From NCBI GenBank assembly GCA_934408585.1, contig CAKRVA010000008.1:1-62763 (forward strand): 62,763 bases of DNA, read 5' to 3'. Source of the DNA: an uncultured Lachnospiraceae bacterium (GTDB lineage: Bacteria; Bacillota; Clostridia; Lachnospirales; Lachnospiraceae). Both the position numbers and the translations under genes were made by a program. Shown here in pieces: positions 44,407-52,812 of the stretch. Each line of letters opens with the position of its first letter. Within the stretch, counting starts at the first letter, position 1. The notes beneath the pieces are model-generated. The model saw nothing but the letters and a program-made list of their open reading frames with translations. It was not told the DNA's origin and made no database searches.

Positions 44407-44814
44407 ATGAAATTTCGGGAACGGATGTATCGTTTTATGCAGGGAAGATATGGAGCATCGGGAGCAGATGCTTTCACAAGATTTTTGTCGGTGCTGGTGT
44501 TAATTACACTGATTCTATCAATGTTTCGTGTTCCGTTTTGTTATATCATCGGATTATTGTTGATTATTTATATGTATTTCCGACTGCTTTCAAGAAACTA
44601 TTATAAACGTCAGCAGGAAAACAATTTTTATCTCAAGCAGGAGTATAAGGTAAGAAATTTCTGGAATGGTCTGGTAAGAAATATCCGGCAGAGAAAAACA
44701 CATCATATTTATAAATGTCCAACCTGTAAACAGAAGATTCGTGTTCCGAGAGGTAAGGGACGGATTGAAATTCGTTGTCCCAAGTGTAACACAAGGTTTA
44801 TCAAGAAGAGTTAA
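44407..44814 (+). CDS. Zinc-ribbon membrane protein
   Basis: A 135-residue protein with two adjacent hydrophobic helices (about 24-60) and a basic linker. A C-terminal zinc ribbon has CPTC (about 100-103) and CPKC (about 123-126). The ends therefore face the cytoplasm. GGAAGG precedes the ATG. It is followed after 25 bp by the DUF5685 gene and may share a transcript with it and the DnaJ gene. Function unknown. Confidence 0.75.
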   Translation: MKFRERMYRFMQGRYGASGADAFTRFLSVLVLITLILSMFRVPFCYIIGLLLIIYMYFRLLSRNYYKRQQENNFYLKQEYKVRNFWNGLVRNIRQRKTHHIYKCPTCKQKIRVPRGKGRIEIRCPKCNTRFIKKS

Positions 44815-44839
44815 GAGCACCGAAGGCAGGTGAAGCGGA

Positions 44840-45676
44840 ATGTTTGGTTATGTAATTATCAATAAAGGAGATATGAAGTTTAAAGAATATGACATTTATC
44901 ACTCTTATTATTGCGGATTATGTCATATGCTGAAAGAAAAATACGGGATTCTTGGTCAATTGACGCTGACGTATGATATGACGTTTGTCGTGATGCTTCT
45001 TGGCAGTCTTTATGAGCCACAGGTACAGGAAAATGTCGTAAATTGTATTGCACATCCGTTTGAAAAGCACCAGACCAGACAGAGCATTTATACCGAATAT
45101 GGTGCAGATATGAACATTCTGCTCTCTTATTATAAATGTATGGATGACTGGCAGGATGAAAAGAAACTTCATAAGCTGGCATATGGCAAGTTTTTATCCA
45201 AAGCCTATCATAAGGTTTATGCTAAGTATGAACAAAAGGCGCGAAAAATCGATGGGTTGCTTCGGGAGCTGTCAAAAGAAGAAAAACGGAATTGCACGGA
45301 TATTGATGCAGTATCCGGTTTGTTTGGACAGATTATGAGCGAGATTATGGCACCCAAAGAGGATATGTGGGAAGAATCTCTGCGAAGACTTGGATTTTAT
45401 CTTGGAAAATATATTTATCTGCTTGATGCGTATGAGGATGTTTTTGACGACCAGAAGAACGGAAGGTATAATCCACTGCTTGGAAAGTGCGATGATCCCG
45501 ATTTTGAAGGCGAAATCAAGACCATTCTGACAATGATGATGGCAGAGTGCTCTAAAGAGTTTGAAAAACTTCCGATTATTGATAATATTGAAATATTGAG
45601 AAATATTATTTATTCAGGAGTGTGGTATCGTTATGAAGCCATAAATCAAAAGCGTGCCACAAAGCAGAGCGAGTAA
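44840..45676 (+). CDS. DUF5685 family protein
   Basis: A 278-residue helical cytoplasmic protein starting MFGYVIINKGDMKFKEYDIY, followed by YYCGLCHMLKEKYG with a Cys pair (CGLC) at about residues 29-32. Further conserved-looking parts are LTYDMTFVVMLLGSLY and YIYLLDAYEDVFDDQKNGRYNP (DAYED). This is the DUF5685 layout. It lies 9 bp before a DnaJ-domain gene, a pairing that suggests a protein maturation role. Biochemistry is unknown. Confidence 0.82.
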   Translation: MFGYVIINKGDMKFKEYDIYHSYYCGLCHMLKEKYGILGQLTLTYDMTFVVMLLGSLYEPQVQENVVNCIAHPFEKHQTRQSIYTEYGADMNILLSYYKCMDDWQDEKKLHKLAYGKFLSKAYHKVYAKYEQKARKIDGLLRELSKEEKRNCTDIDAVSGLFGQIMSEIMAPKEDMWEESLRRLGFYLGKYIYLLDAYEDVFDDQKNGRYNPLLGKCDDPDFEGEIKTILTMMMAECSKEFEKLPIIDNIEILRNIIYSGVWYRYEAINQKRATKQSE

Positions 45677-45685
45677 GGAGAAATC

Positions 45686-46435
45686 ATGCGTGATCCGTAT
45701 ACGGTTTTAGGCATTTCCAGAAATGCTACCGAAGAAGAAATAAAAAAAGCATATAAGGCTTTAAGCAGAAAGTATCATCCCGATGCCAATATTAATAATC
45801 CAAATAAAGAACAGGCAGAGGAAATGTTTAAAGAAGTTCAGCAGGCGTACCAGCAGATTATGAAAGAGCGTACCGGAGGCTCCAGTTATGGATATACCGG
45901 TCAAAGTAGTTATGGTGGTGGATATAGCAGTCAGGGAACCGGTGGATATTACGGGGATTTTGAGGATTTCTTTGGAGGATTTGGAAATTTTGGTGGTTTT
46001 GGTCAGAGAACTTATGGTGGAACCAATACCGGATATGAAGAGGACAATTATATCAGGGCTGCCGGTAATTATATCCGGAGCGGCTATTATAAAGAAGCAA
46101 GAAATGTTTTGGATAACATGGAGGAAAGTAAACGGAATGCAAGATGGTATTATTACAGTGCGTTAGCCCATGCCGGATTGGGAAACCAGGTTTCGGCATT
46201 GGAGCATGCCAGACGTGCACTGGCATTGGAGCCTGGAAATCGGGATTATCAGAATCTTGTTTCACAATTTGAAAATGGAGGAAACTGGTACCAGCAGAGA
46301 CAATATACGTATGGTAGTCCGGTTTCCGGAAATGGAAATCTGTGTTTGAAATTGTGTATTGCCAATTTGCTGTGTAACTTGTGTTGTGGCGGTGGAGGAC
46401 TGTTTTGTGGCGGAACTCCTTATGGAAGGTACTAA
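45686..46435 (+). CDS. J-domain protein with Cys-rich tail
   Basis: A 249-residue DnaJ-like protein. The J domain (about 1-65) has the HPD motif (31-33). A Gly/Tyr/Ser-rich stretch (about 70-115) and TPR-like helices (about 120-195; ARWYYYSALAHAGLGNQVSALEHARRAL, long helix pair) follow. A C-terminal Cys/Gly-rich hydrophobic end (LCLKLCIANLLCNLCCGGGG) may anchor it or bind metal. It would stimulate DnaK on specific clients. It lacks the zinc fingers of DnaJ, so it is a specialised co-chaperone. Confidence 0.85.
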   Translation: MRDPYTVLGISRNATEEEIKKAYKALSRKYHPDANINNPNKEQAEEMFKEVQQAYQQIMKERTGGSSYGYTGQSSYGGGYSSQGTGGYYGDFEDFFGGFGNFGGFGQRTYGGTNTGYEEDNYIRAAGNYIRSGYYKEARNVLDNMEESKRNARWYYYSALAHAGLGNQVSALEHARRALALEPGNRDYQNLVSQFENGGNWYQQRQYTYGSPVSGNGNLCLKLCIANLLCNLCCGGGGLFCGGTPYGRY

Positions 46436-46464
46436 TTGACAAAAACACGGAAATCCAATATAAT
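46436..46464 (+). promoter_or_regulatory. Consensus promoter of amino acid ABC cassette 2
   Basis: TTGACA (46436-46441) and TATAAT (46459-46464), both consensus with 17-bp spacing, 60 bp upstream of the binding protein start. A strong constitutive promoter. Confidence 0.8.
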
Positions 46465-46524
46465 TGTTAATGGTTTTATATTCAGGCGTAGGAAATAGCG
46501 TCGCATATAAAGGAGGATAATATT

Positions 46525-47373
46525 ATGAAAAAATTAATGGCACTTGCAGTATGTGCAACCATGGTAATTGGTATGCTCACAGGATGCGGTTCTACTGCAG
46601 AAACAGCAACAGATGATGCAGTAGTAAGTACAGAAGGTGAAGAAGTATCAGAAGATGCTACAGCAGAAGATGCTGCAACAGATACAACTGCTTCTGATAA
46701 GAAATGGGTAATCGCAACAGATACCGTATTTAAGCCTTTTGAGTACACAAACGAAGATGGCGAGTTCGTTGGTATTGATGTTGATATTTTAGCAGCAATC
46801 GCAGAAGATCAGGGATTTGAATATGATCTTCAGAGTCTTGGATGGGACGGAGCAGTTGCAGCAGTTCAGTCCGGACAGGCAGATGCAATCATCGCCGGCG
46901 CAACCATTAAGCAGGAACGTATTGATTCCGGTTGGATTTTCTCTGATGGCTACTATGATGCAACTCAGACATTCGTTGTTGCAAAGGATAGCGACATTAA
47001 GAGCTTTGATGATCTTGCAGGAAAGAATGTAGCAGTTAAGAACGGTACTGCTGGTATGGATTTTGCAAACAGCTTAAAAGATCAGTATGGATTTACCATT
47101 ACTGTATTTGAAGATTCACCAACAATGTACAATGATGTACTTCTTGGAAACTCCGCAGCATGTGTAGAAGATACACCAATTATGGCAGCTTCTATTAAAG
47201 AAGGCGGTCTTGAGCTTCAGATTCCGGAAGGAATGGAAAGCGAAGGAGCTCCTTACGGATTTGCAATTATGAATCCAGACAATCAGGAACTTCTTGACAT
47301 GTTTGATGCAGGTCTTGCAAACATTAAGGAGAATGGAAAATATCAGGAAATCCTTGACAAGTATTTGAAATAA
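46525..47373 (+). CDS. Polar amino acid ABC transporter, binding lipoprotein (cassette 2)
   Basis: A 282-residue family-3 solute-binding lipoprotein with lipobox MLTGC (C21) and an acidic linker (about 28-52). The SBP domain then runs VIATDTVFKPFEYTNEDG, GIDVDILAAIAEDQGF, AIIAGATIKQERIDSGWIFS and KNVAVKNGTAGMDFA. AAAGGAGGATAATATT precedes the ATG. Same gene order as cassette 1, but the protein differs clearly in sequence, so it probably binds a different amino acid. A hairpin follows it. Confidence 0.93.
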   Translation: MKKLMALAVCATMVIGMLTGCGSTAETATDDAVVSTEGEEVSEDATAEDAATDTTASDKKWVIATDTVFKPFEYTNEDGEFVGIDVDILAAIAEDQGFEYDLQSLGWDGAVAAVQSGQADAIIAGATIKQERIDSGWIFSDGYYDATQTFVVAKDSDIKSFDDLAGKNVAVKNGTAGMDFANSLKDQYGFTITVFEDSPTMYNDVLLGNSAACVEDTPIMAASIKEGGLELQIPEGMESEGAPYGFAIMNPDNQELLDMFDAGLANIKENGKYQEILDKYLK

Positions 47374-47387
47374 TTCAGTAATTTTGG

Positions 47388-47425
47388 CGTGAGGGATTCA
47401 TTAGAATGAATTCCTCACGTTTTTT
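47388..47425 (+). terminator. Intercistronic terminator after binding protein 2
   Basis: CGTGAGGGATTCATT (47388-47402) pairs with AATGAATTCCTCACG (47405-47419), one G-T pair, followed by six T. It is a full terminator inside the operon, so expression of permease and ATPase should be lower than that of the binding protein. Confidence 0.85.
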
Positions 47426-47490
47426 AATCACAGGAAAATTTCCCGGGACTAAAAAGCGTGAGGATAATCAGAGAGAAGGAGACAGAATAG

Positions 47491-48180
47491 ATGTTATTAA
47501 TTATTGAGAAGTATAGTTTTATGCTGCTGAAAGCACTTGGAAAGACCATGCTTTTAACATTGCTGGCACTTGCTTTTGCAATGGTAATCGGTATGATTTT
47601 TGCATTGATGAATGTAAGCAGAAGCCGTGTGTTGAATTTCCTTGGAACGATATACGTAGATGCGGTTCGTGGAGTTCCGCTGATTGTATTGGCATTTTTT
47701 ATTTACTTTGGTGTGCCTTCCGGAATTCAGCAGTTAGGTAAAAGTCTGGGTATTCTTTCTTTTCAGCAATTCCGTCTTTCTGCACTTCAAGGTGGCACCA
47801 TTGCGTTGGCAATGAACTGCGGCGCTTATATGGCAGAAATTATCCGTGCCGGAATTCAGAGTGTGGACAAGGGTCAGATGGAAGCAAGCCGTAGCCTTGG
47901 TCTTACGTATGCAAAAAGTATGCGTCTTATCGTAGTACCTCAGGCAGTAAAAACAATGATTCCATCCATTATTAACCAGTTTATTATTACCTTAAAGGAT
48001 ACATCCATTTTGTCAGTTATCGGATTCCCAGAACTTACCAATGTTGGTAAAACGATTGCAAATAATACATTTAAGGTTTTGGAAACATGGGCTGTGGTTG
48101 CAATTTTCTACATGGTTGTTATTATCACCTTGAGTAAGCTTGCAAAACGTATCGAAAGGAGCTTAAGCCGTGAACAGTAA
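47491..48180 (+). CDS. Polar amino acid ABC transporter, permease (cassette 2)
   Basis: A 229-residue HisM/GlnP-type permease with about five membrane helices. It has YVDAVRGVPLIVLAFFIYFG at the front and the EAA-type loop EASRSLGLTYAKSMRLIVVPQA (residues about 131-152). AGAAGGAGACAGAAT precedes the ATG. It overlaps the ATPase gene by 11 bp. Confidence 0.94.
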   Translation: MLLIIEKYSFMLLKALGKTMLLTLLALAFAMVIGMIFALMNVSRSRVLNFLGTIYVDAVRGVPLIVLAFFIYFGVPSGIQQLGKSLGILSFQQFRLSALQGGTIALAMNCGAYMAEIIRAGIQSVDKGQMEASRSLGLTYAKSMRLIVVPQAVKTMIPSIINQFIITLKDTSILSVIGFPELTNVGKTIANNTFKVLETWAVVAIFYMVVIITLSKLAKRIERSLSREQ

Positions 48181-48910
48181 CAAGGTAATGGTTCATGTGG
48201 AGAACCTGAAAAAGAATTTTGGAAAATTAGAAGTATTAAAGGATTTAAGCGTTGATATTAAGGAAGGAGAAGTTGTTGTATTGATTGGTCCTTCCGGAAG
48301 TGGAAAGTCAACGTTTCTGCGTTGTCTGAATCAGTTGGAAATGGCTACTGCAGGTACCATTGTCATTGATGATGTCAATATTACCGATAAGCATGTGGAC
48401 ATTAATAAGGTTCGGGAAAATATCGGTATGGTATTCCAGCATTTTAATTTGTTTAATAATAAAAACGTGTTACAGAATATTACACTTGCTCCCACAGAGC
48501 TGAAAATTATGACCAAGGAAGAAGCAAAAGAAAAGGGTATGGCTCTTTTGAAGCGAGTTGGACTCGACAGTAAGGCAGATGCTTATCCGAGTCAGCTTTC
48601 CGGCGGACAAAAGCAACGTGTTGCAATTGCCAGAGCGCTTGCAATGAACCCGGATATTATGCTTTTTGATGAGCCGACTTCCGCACTTGATCCGGAAATG
48701 GTTGGCGAAGTTCTTGCTGTTATGAAAGAGCTTGCAGCAGATGGTATGACGATGGTAGTTGTAACACATGAGATTGGCTTTGCAAGAGAAGTGGCAGACC
48801 GTGTTATTTTTATGGATGGTGGCTATATTGTCGAAGAAGGAATTCCAGAGGAAGTTTTGAATCATCCGAAGGAACCGAGAACGATTGACTTTTTGAATAA
48901 GGTATTGTAG
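48170..48910 (+). CDS. Polar amino acid ABC transporter, ATPase (cassette 2)
   Basis: A 246-residue GlnQ-type ATPase: Walker A GPSGSGKST, Q-loop MVFQHFNLF, signature LSGGQKQR, Walker B IMLFDEPTS, switch VVTHEIGFA. The start codon is GTG at 48170, inside the end of the permease gene (preceded by GAAAGGAG). Very like the cassette 1 ATPase, consistent with an old cassette duplication. Confidence 0.95.
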   Translation: MNSNKVMVHVENLKKNFGKLEVLKDLSVDIKEGEVVVLIGPSGSGKSTFLRCLNQLEMATAGTIVIDDVNITDKHVDINKVRENIGMVFQHFNLFNNKNVLQNITLAPTELKIMTKEEAKEKGMALLKRVGLDSKADAYPSQLSGGQKQRVAIARALAMNPDIMLFDEPTSALDPEMVGEVLAVMKELAADGMTMVVVTHEIGFAREVADRVIFMDGGYIVEEGIPEEVLNHPKEPRTIDFLNKVL

Positions 48911-48943
48911 TGTGCAAAAATTCCAGTGTGATGAGGTGAGGGT

Positions 48944-49531
48944 ATGAAGAAGATTATAACAATCAGCCGTGAATTTGGTGCAGGGGGCGGAGAAATCGGA
49001 AAAGAAGTAGCTCGGAGATTAGGATATGAGTATTATGACAAAGCTATTATTCTTCGCGCTGCAAAGGAAGCGAATATCGATGTGGAAAGCGGTTTTCGCT
49101 GGGACGAATCTGTTCCGGTAAATTTCGGATTTGCACAGAGCCTGTTTGATTTTTATAATAAACCTCTGAATGAGAAGCTGTTTGAGGCACAAAAGCAGGT
49201 AATCCGCAAAATTGGCGAAAAAGGAAACTGTGTTATTGTAGGACGTAATGCCAATGCAATTTTAAGCCAGTTTGATAGCTGTCTGCATGTATTTATCTGT
49301 GCGAATGCCAGATGGAGAATTGAGCGTTCCATGAAACTGTACCCCGATGCGAACGAATCAAAAATTGCAGACCAGATGGCAGCCATTGACAAACGCAGGA
49401 AAAAATATTGTGCTTATTACACCAATACAGAGTTTGGCGTAGCGGATTATTACAATCTCTGCTTAAAGACTTCCGATTTGGGAATTGAAACATGTGAAAA
49501 CATTATCTGTGATTTGGCAAAGAATCATTAG
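48944..49531 (+). CDS. Cytidylate kinase-like family protein
   Basis: A 195-residue P-loop protein starting KKIITISREFGAGGGEIGKEVARRLG, the version of the nucleotide-binding loop seen in the cytidylate kinase-like family of Firmicutes (AAA_33/Cytidylate_kin2). Also seen are NCVIVGRNANAIL (about 86-98) and a lid with RRKKYCAYYTNTEFG. It probably phosphorylates a nucleoside phosphate or another small molecule; the substrate is unknown. It starts 33 bp after cassette 2 and may be read from it. Confidence 0.85.
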   Translation: MKKIITISREFGAGGGEIGKEVARRLGYEYYDKAIILRAAKEANIDVESGFRWDESVPVNFGFAQSLFDFYNKPLNEKLFEAQKQVIRKIGEKGNCVIVGRNANAILSQFDSCLHVFICANARWRIERSMKLYPDANESKIADQMAAIDKRRKKYCAYYTNTEFGVADYYNLCLKTSDLGIETCENIICDLAKNH

Positions 49532-49538
49532 AAAAACA

Positions 49539-49567
49539 TTGACAAAATGAATATGATATAATAAAAT
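49539..49567 (+). promoter_or_regulatory. Promoter of tRNA-Arg
   Basis: TTGACA (49539-49544) and TAAAAT (49562-49567) with 17-bp spacing, 42 bp upstream of the tRNA. Confidence 0.7.
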
Positions 49568-49608
49568 ACTATTTGTTGCGGAGCTATTGCTTCGGACAAA
49601 TAGCACAT

Positions 49609-49682
49609 GTGCGTTTAGCTCAGCTGGATAGAGCGTTTGGCTACGGACCAAAAGGTCGGGGGTTCGAATCCTCTAACGCACG
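49609..49682 (+). tRNA. tRNA-Arg(ACG)
   Basis: Clover-leaf of 74 nt: acceptor GTGCGTT/AACGCAC, D arm GCTC-AGCTGGATA-GAGC, anticodon arm TTTGG-CTACGGA-CCAAA with anticodon ACG (A34 presumably edited to inosine), variable AGGTC and T arm GGGGG-TTCGAAT-CCTCT with two G-T pairs. The 3' CCA is not encoded. A terminator follows. Confidence 0.96.
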
Positions 49683-49695
49683 TTGGTTGGTAAAG

Positions 49696-49736
49696 GTCGA
49701 AGTTCCTTGCGAAATCAAGGAATTTCGGCTTTTTTC
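49696..49736 (+). terminator. Terminator after tRNA-Arg
   Basis: GTCGAAGTTCCTTG (to 49709) pairs with CAAGGAATTTCGGC (49716-49729) with G-T pairs, followed by TTTTTT. Confidence 0.8.
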
Positions 49737-49889
49737 TTGCTCAAAACTTTATTTCGGAGAAAAGCATATTTTTACTTTTTTCCGGGATGATAAATTGTGT
49801 GATATTGACACAGGTTCTGGTCGTGAATATAATATTATTACGGGAAATTGCAACTATTTACATTTTCTCGAAGTGAGGAGCGTGAGACT

Positions 49890-51143
49890 ATGGAACCAAT
49901 CAGGCGAGACTTATATCTGAACCGACTGATAGAGCGAAGAGAAAACGGTTTGATAAAGGTTGTTACCGGCATCCGTCGATGCGGCAAATCATATCTTCTG
50001 TTTAAGCTCTATTATCAATATCTGATTGAATCAGGTGTGGAATCGTCCAGAATTATAAGCATTCCGTTGGATGATGATGACTTTGAGGAACTTCATGACA
50101 GCAAGCGATTGAGTGCTTACATCAAAGAACGAATTACGGATGACGGTATATGGTATGTGTTTTTGGACGAGGTTCAGTTATGCAAAAATTTTGAAGCGGT
50201 ACTCAACGGATTAAACAGACGGGAGAATGTGGACATTTATGTAACTGGAAGTAATTCCAAATTTCTTTCTTCAGATGTTCTTACAGAGTTCCGTGGGCGT
50301 GGAGATGAAGTGCGTGTATATCCGCTTTCCTTTTCAGAGTATGTTTCGGCATATTCAGGTGATAAGTATGACGCATGGGTTGATTATTATACCTATGGAG
50401 GTCTACCGCTGATTCTCAGCAGGAAAACCGATGAATTAAAATCCGGATATCTGACTACGCTCTGTCAGGAACTGTATCTGAAAGATATTGAAAGCCGTTA
50501 TAATCTGCGTGGGGATAATGTCATGTCTGCGTTGCTTAATATTTTGGCATCTGCGGTAGGGGCACTGACAAATCCGACGAAGCTCGCAAATACTTTCAGC
50601 AGCAATGGTATGCCCGTCAGCGATAAGACGATTGGAACCTATATCGGCTATCTGCTGGATGCTTTTTTCATTAGTAAGGCAGAGCGGTATGATATTAAAG
50701 GCAAGCGATATATTGCCTCACCGTACAAATACTATTTTACTGATGTGGGGCTTCGCAATGCACAGCTCAATTTCCGTCAGCAGGAAGAAAATCATATCAT
50801 GGAAAACATTATCTACAATGAGCTTCTTGTTAGAGGATTCAATGTGGATGTTGGTGTTGTGGAACATGCAGAAAAAAACGAGGAAGGGAAAGTTGTCCGC
50901 AAGAGATTGGAGGTCGATTTCGTCTGTAATCTTGGCAGCCGAAGATACTATATTCAATCTGCATTTGCAATTCCTGACCAGGGAAAAATGGAACAGGAGC
51001 AAAATTCATTGGTTCGCATTGATGATTCTTTTAAAAAGATTATTGTTGTGAAGGACAGAATCAAGCTGTGGCGCAATGAAAAGGGTATTGTTGTTATGGG
51101 TATCATGGATTTTCTGTTGAATCCGGATAGCCTTGATCTGTAA
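49890..51143 (+). CDS. AAA ATPase with DUF4143 domain
   Basis: A 417-residue protein of the widespread archaeal/bacterial AAA-DUF4143 type. Walker A is GIRRCGKS (27-34), Walker B VFLDEVQ (D93-E94), sensor-like VTGSNS, then an HTH-like middle and a C-terminal DUF4143 region (about 200-400) of the PD-(D/E)xK-like kind (LEVDFVCNLGSRRYYIQ with E..D.V...R....Q). The ATG at 49890 follows GTGAGGAG. The family's cellular role is not settled. It stands alone after the tRNA gene, a common entry point for acquired genes. Confidence 0.88.
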   Translation: MEPIRRDLYLNRLIERRENGLIKVVTGIRRCGKSYLLFKLYYQYLIESGVESSRIISIPLDDDDFEELHDSKRLSAYIKERITDDGIWYVFLDEVQLCKNFEAVLNGLNRRENVDIYVTGSNSKFLSSDVLTEFRGRGDEVRVYPLSFSEYVSAYSGDKYDAWVDYYTYGGLPLILSRKTDELKSGYLTTLCQELYLKDIESRYNLRGDNVMSALLNILASAVGALTNPTKLANTFSSNGMPVSDKTIGTYIGYLLDAFFISKAERYDIKGKRYIASPYKYYFTDVGLRNAQLNFRQQEENHIMENIIYNELLVRGFNVDVGVVEHAEKNEEGKVVRKRLEVDFVCNLGSRRYYIQSAFAIPDQGKMEQEQNSLVRIDDSFKKIIVVKDRIKLWRNEKGIVVMGIMDFLLNPDSLDL

Positions 51144-51180
51144 GTTATTACAAAAAGGAAAAAACTGAGGGGATTCTTGG

Positions 51181-52812
51181 ATGAATGATACAATAAAGAT
51201 AAAAAAACATTTTAAAGAGAACAAAGGATGTTGTTTATTATTGTCCTTTGTTATTTTTTTAATCTGTTTGTTGGAATATTGGATGATGCCAAAATGGAGT
51301 CAGGAATTATTGGAAGCACTGGTAGGAAGCCGTGCGGGAAATCGGGATTTGTTGTTATATGCAATAGCAGGATTACTGGTGACGGGGATATTGCTGGCAA
51401 TCCTGGGCATCGTAAGTGGCTGGTGTAGTGTATTGTACCGAAAGAAAATCACGCTTTGCATGGAAAAAACTTTAATAGAAAAATGTTGTCGTCTGGAATC
51501 CTTTAACGATGAAAATAGATTGTCTTTACTTCGCCAGACAGTACCACAAGCCTGTGAACGGGAGACAAATTGGGTTTGTGCTTTTTTAAAGACGATATTT
51601 GGCGTCCTATGTGCTTCTGTTTTTGTGACTATGACGAATTGGCGTTTTCTCATCCTGACTTATGGAGTGTCACTTGTTTTTATGCTTCTTTCCTGGATGC
51701 GTCAAAAAAAGGTGAAAATGCTGGCAGGTGAATATGAGGAAAGTAATAATGCATTATATGAAGCTATATGGGAGCAGGTATACAATCGGGAGATTACACC
51801 GTATTTAGATGCAGATAAAGTATTACATAGTTTTATTGGTAAAAGAGAAAAATTTTTGCAGTCTCTATTAAAGTTAAAGAAAGCCGGAAACCTGCCACAA
51901 TCAATTGCTATGCTGGGCTCCGGTGCACTAATGGCGGTCAGCTTATTATATGGTGGATTTTTATATTTACAGGGGCAGATGGATATCGGAGAAGTATATG
52001 CGGTAACGATTGTGGTTCCGGTGCTGTCTAATGTCTTGTTACAATTGCCGTCCCAATTGGTAGATTTTCAAATATTGAAAGGCGCCTATCAGGTGGTAAG
52101 TGAATTTTTAGCGCTTCCGGAATATGTGGAAGAGGAGAAACAGAAGATGGAGGAGCCAATCGAAAGAATTGCAGTCGGGTTGGATACATTGGGATATCCT
52201 GCAAATAAAGAGGTGTTGAAAAATGTTGCATTTGAAGTGAAAAAGGGTGATTTTGCAGTTCTTACCGGTATATCCGGTTGCGGAAAATCTACGTTACTGC
52301 GGAATCTGGCGGCATTGGAAAAGGGATATACCGGAGAGATTCTGTTGAATGACAACATGTTAAGTGGGATTAGCCGAAAAAGTTATTGGAATCAAATCGA
52401 CTATCTTGGTCAAAACCCTGGTATAACGAAAGGTTCCGTACAGCATAATATTGTACTTCGTAAAACATTTGACTCCGAACGGTATCATGCAGCAGTGGCA
52501 CAGGCAGGACTGTCGCAGGAGGTTGCACAAAAGGATTCTCTGGATACGTTATCCAGCGGAGAATTACAAAAAGTATGTTTTGCGAGACTATTCTATCAGG
52601 ACAAAGAGATTTGGATGCTGGATGAAGCAACATCTGCAATGGATGAAAAATCAGAACGTCAGATTGTACAGATATTGCAACAAAAGCAAAAGGAGGGAAA
52701 ACTTATTCTGACTGTGGCACACAGGGAAGCATTTCTCAAAGCTGCCAGCCGTTGGTTTTTAGTAGCGGATGGTACAGTGACAGAACAGAGATTGGAAGGT
52801 GCACAGGGATGA
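51181..52812 (+). CDS. ABC exporter half 1 (permease-ATPase fusion)
   Basis: A 543-residue ABC exporter half with about six membrane helices (residues 15-320). The ATPase has Walker A GISGCGKST (363-371), signature LSSGE (457-461, C motif with SSG in place of SGG) and Walker B WMLDEATSAMD with D481-E482. It overlaps the second half by four bases (ATGA), so the two form a heterodimer that exports a peptide or small molecule. No precursor peptide gene or immunity gene of a known type is next to it. The substrate is open. Confidence 0.88.
   Translation: MNDTIKIKKHFKENKGCCLLLSFVIFLICLLEYWMMPKWSQELLEALVGSRAGNRDLLLYAIAGLLVTGILLAILGIVSGWCSVLYRKKITLCMEKTLIEKCCRLESFNDENRLSLLRQTVPQACERETNWVCAFLKTIFGVLCASVFVTMTNWRFLILTYGVSLVFMLLSWMRQKKVKMLAGEYEESNNALYEAIWEQVYNREITPYLDADKVLHSFIGKREKFLQSLLKLKKAGNLPQSIAMLGSGALMAVSLLYGGFLYLQGQMDIGEVYAVTIVVPVLSNVLLQLPSQLVDFQILKGAYQVVSEFLALPEYVEEEKQKMEEPIERIAVGLDTLGYPANKEVLKNVAFEVKKGDFAVLTGISGCGKSTLLRNLAALEKGYTGEILLNDNMLSGISRKSYWNQIDYLGQNPGITKGSVQHNIVLRKTFDSERYHAAVAQAGLSQEVAQKDSLDTLSSGELQKVCFARLFYQDKEIWMLDEATSAMDEKSERQIVQILQQKQKEGKLILTVAHREAFLKAASRWFLVADGTVTEQRLEGAQG

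Noticed and set aside
49573..49920. A 115-codon plus-strand frame
   Set aside because: It runs through the tRNA-Arg gene and its terminator, so it is not coding.
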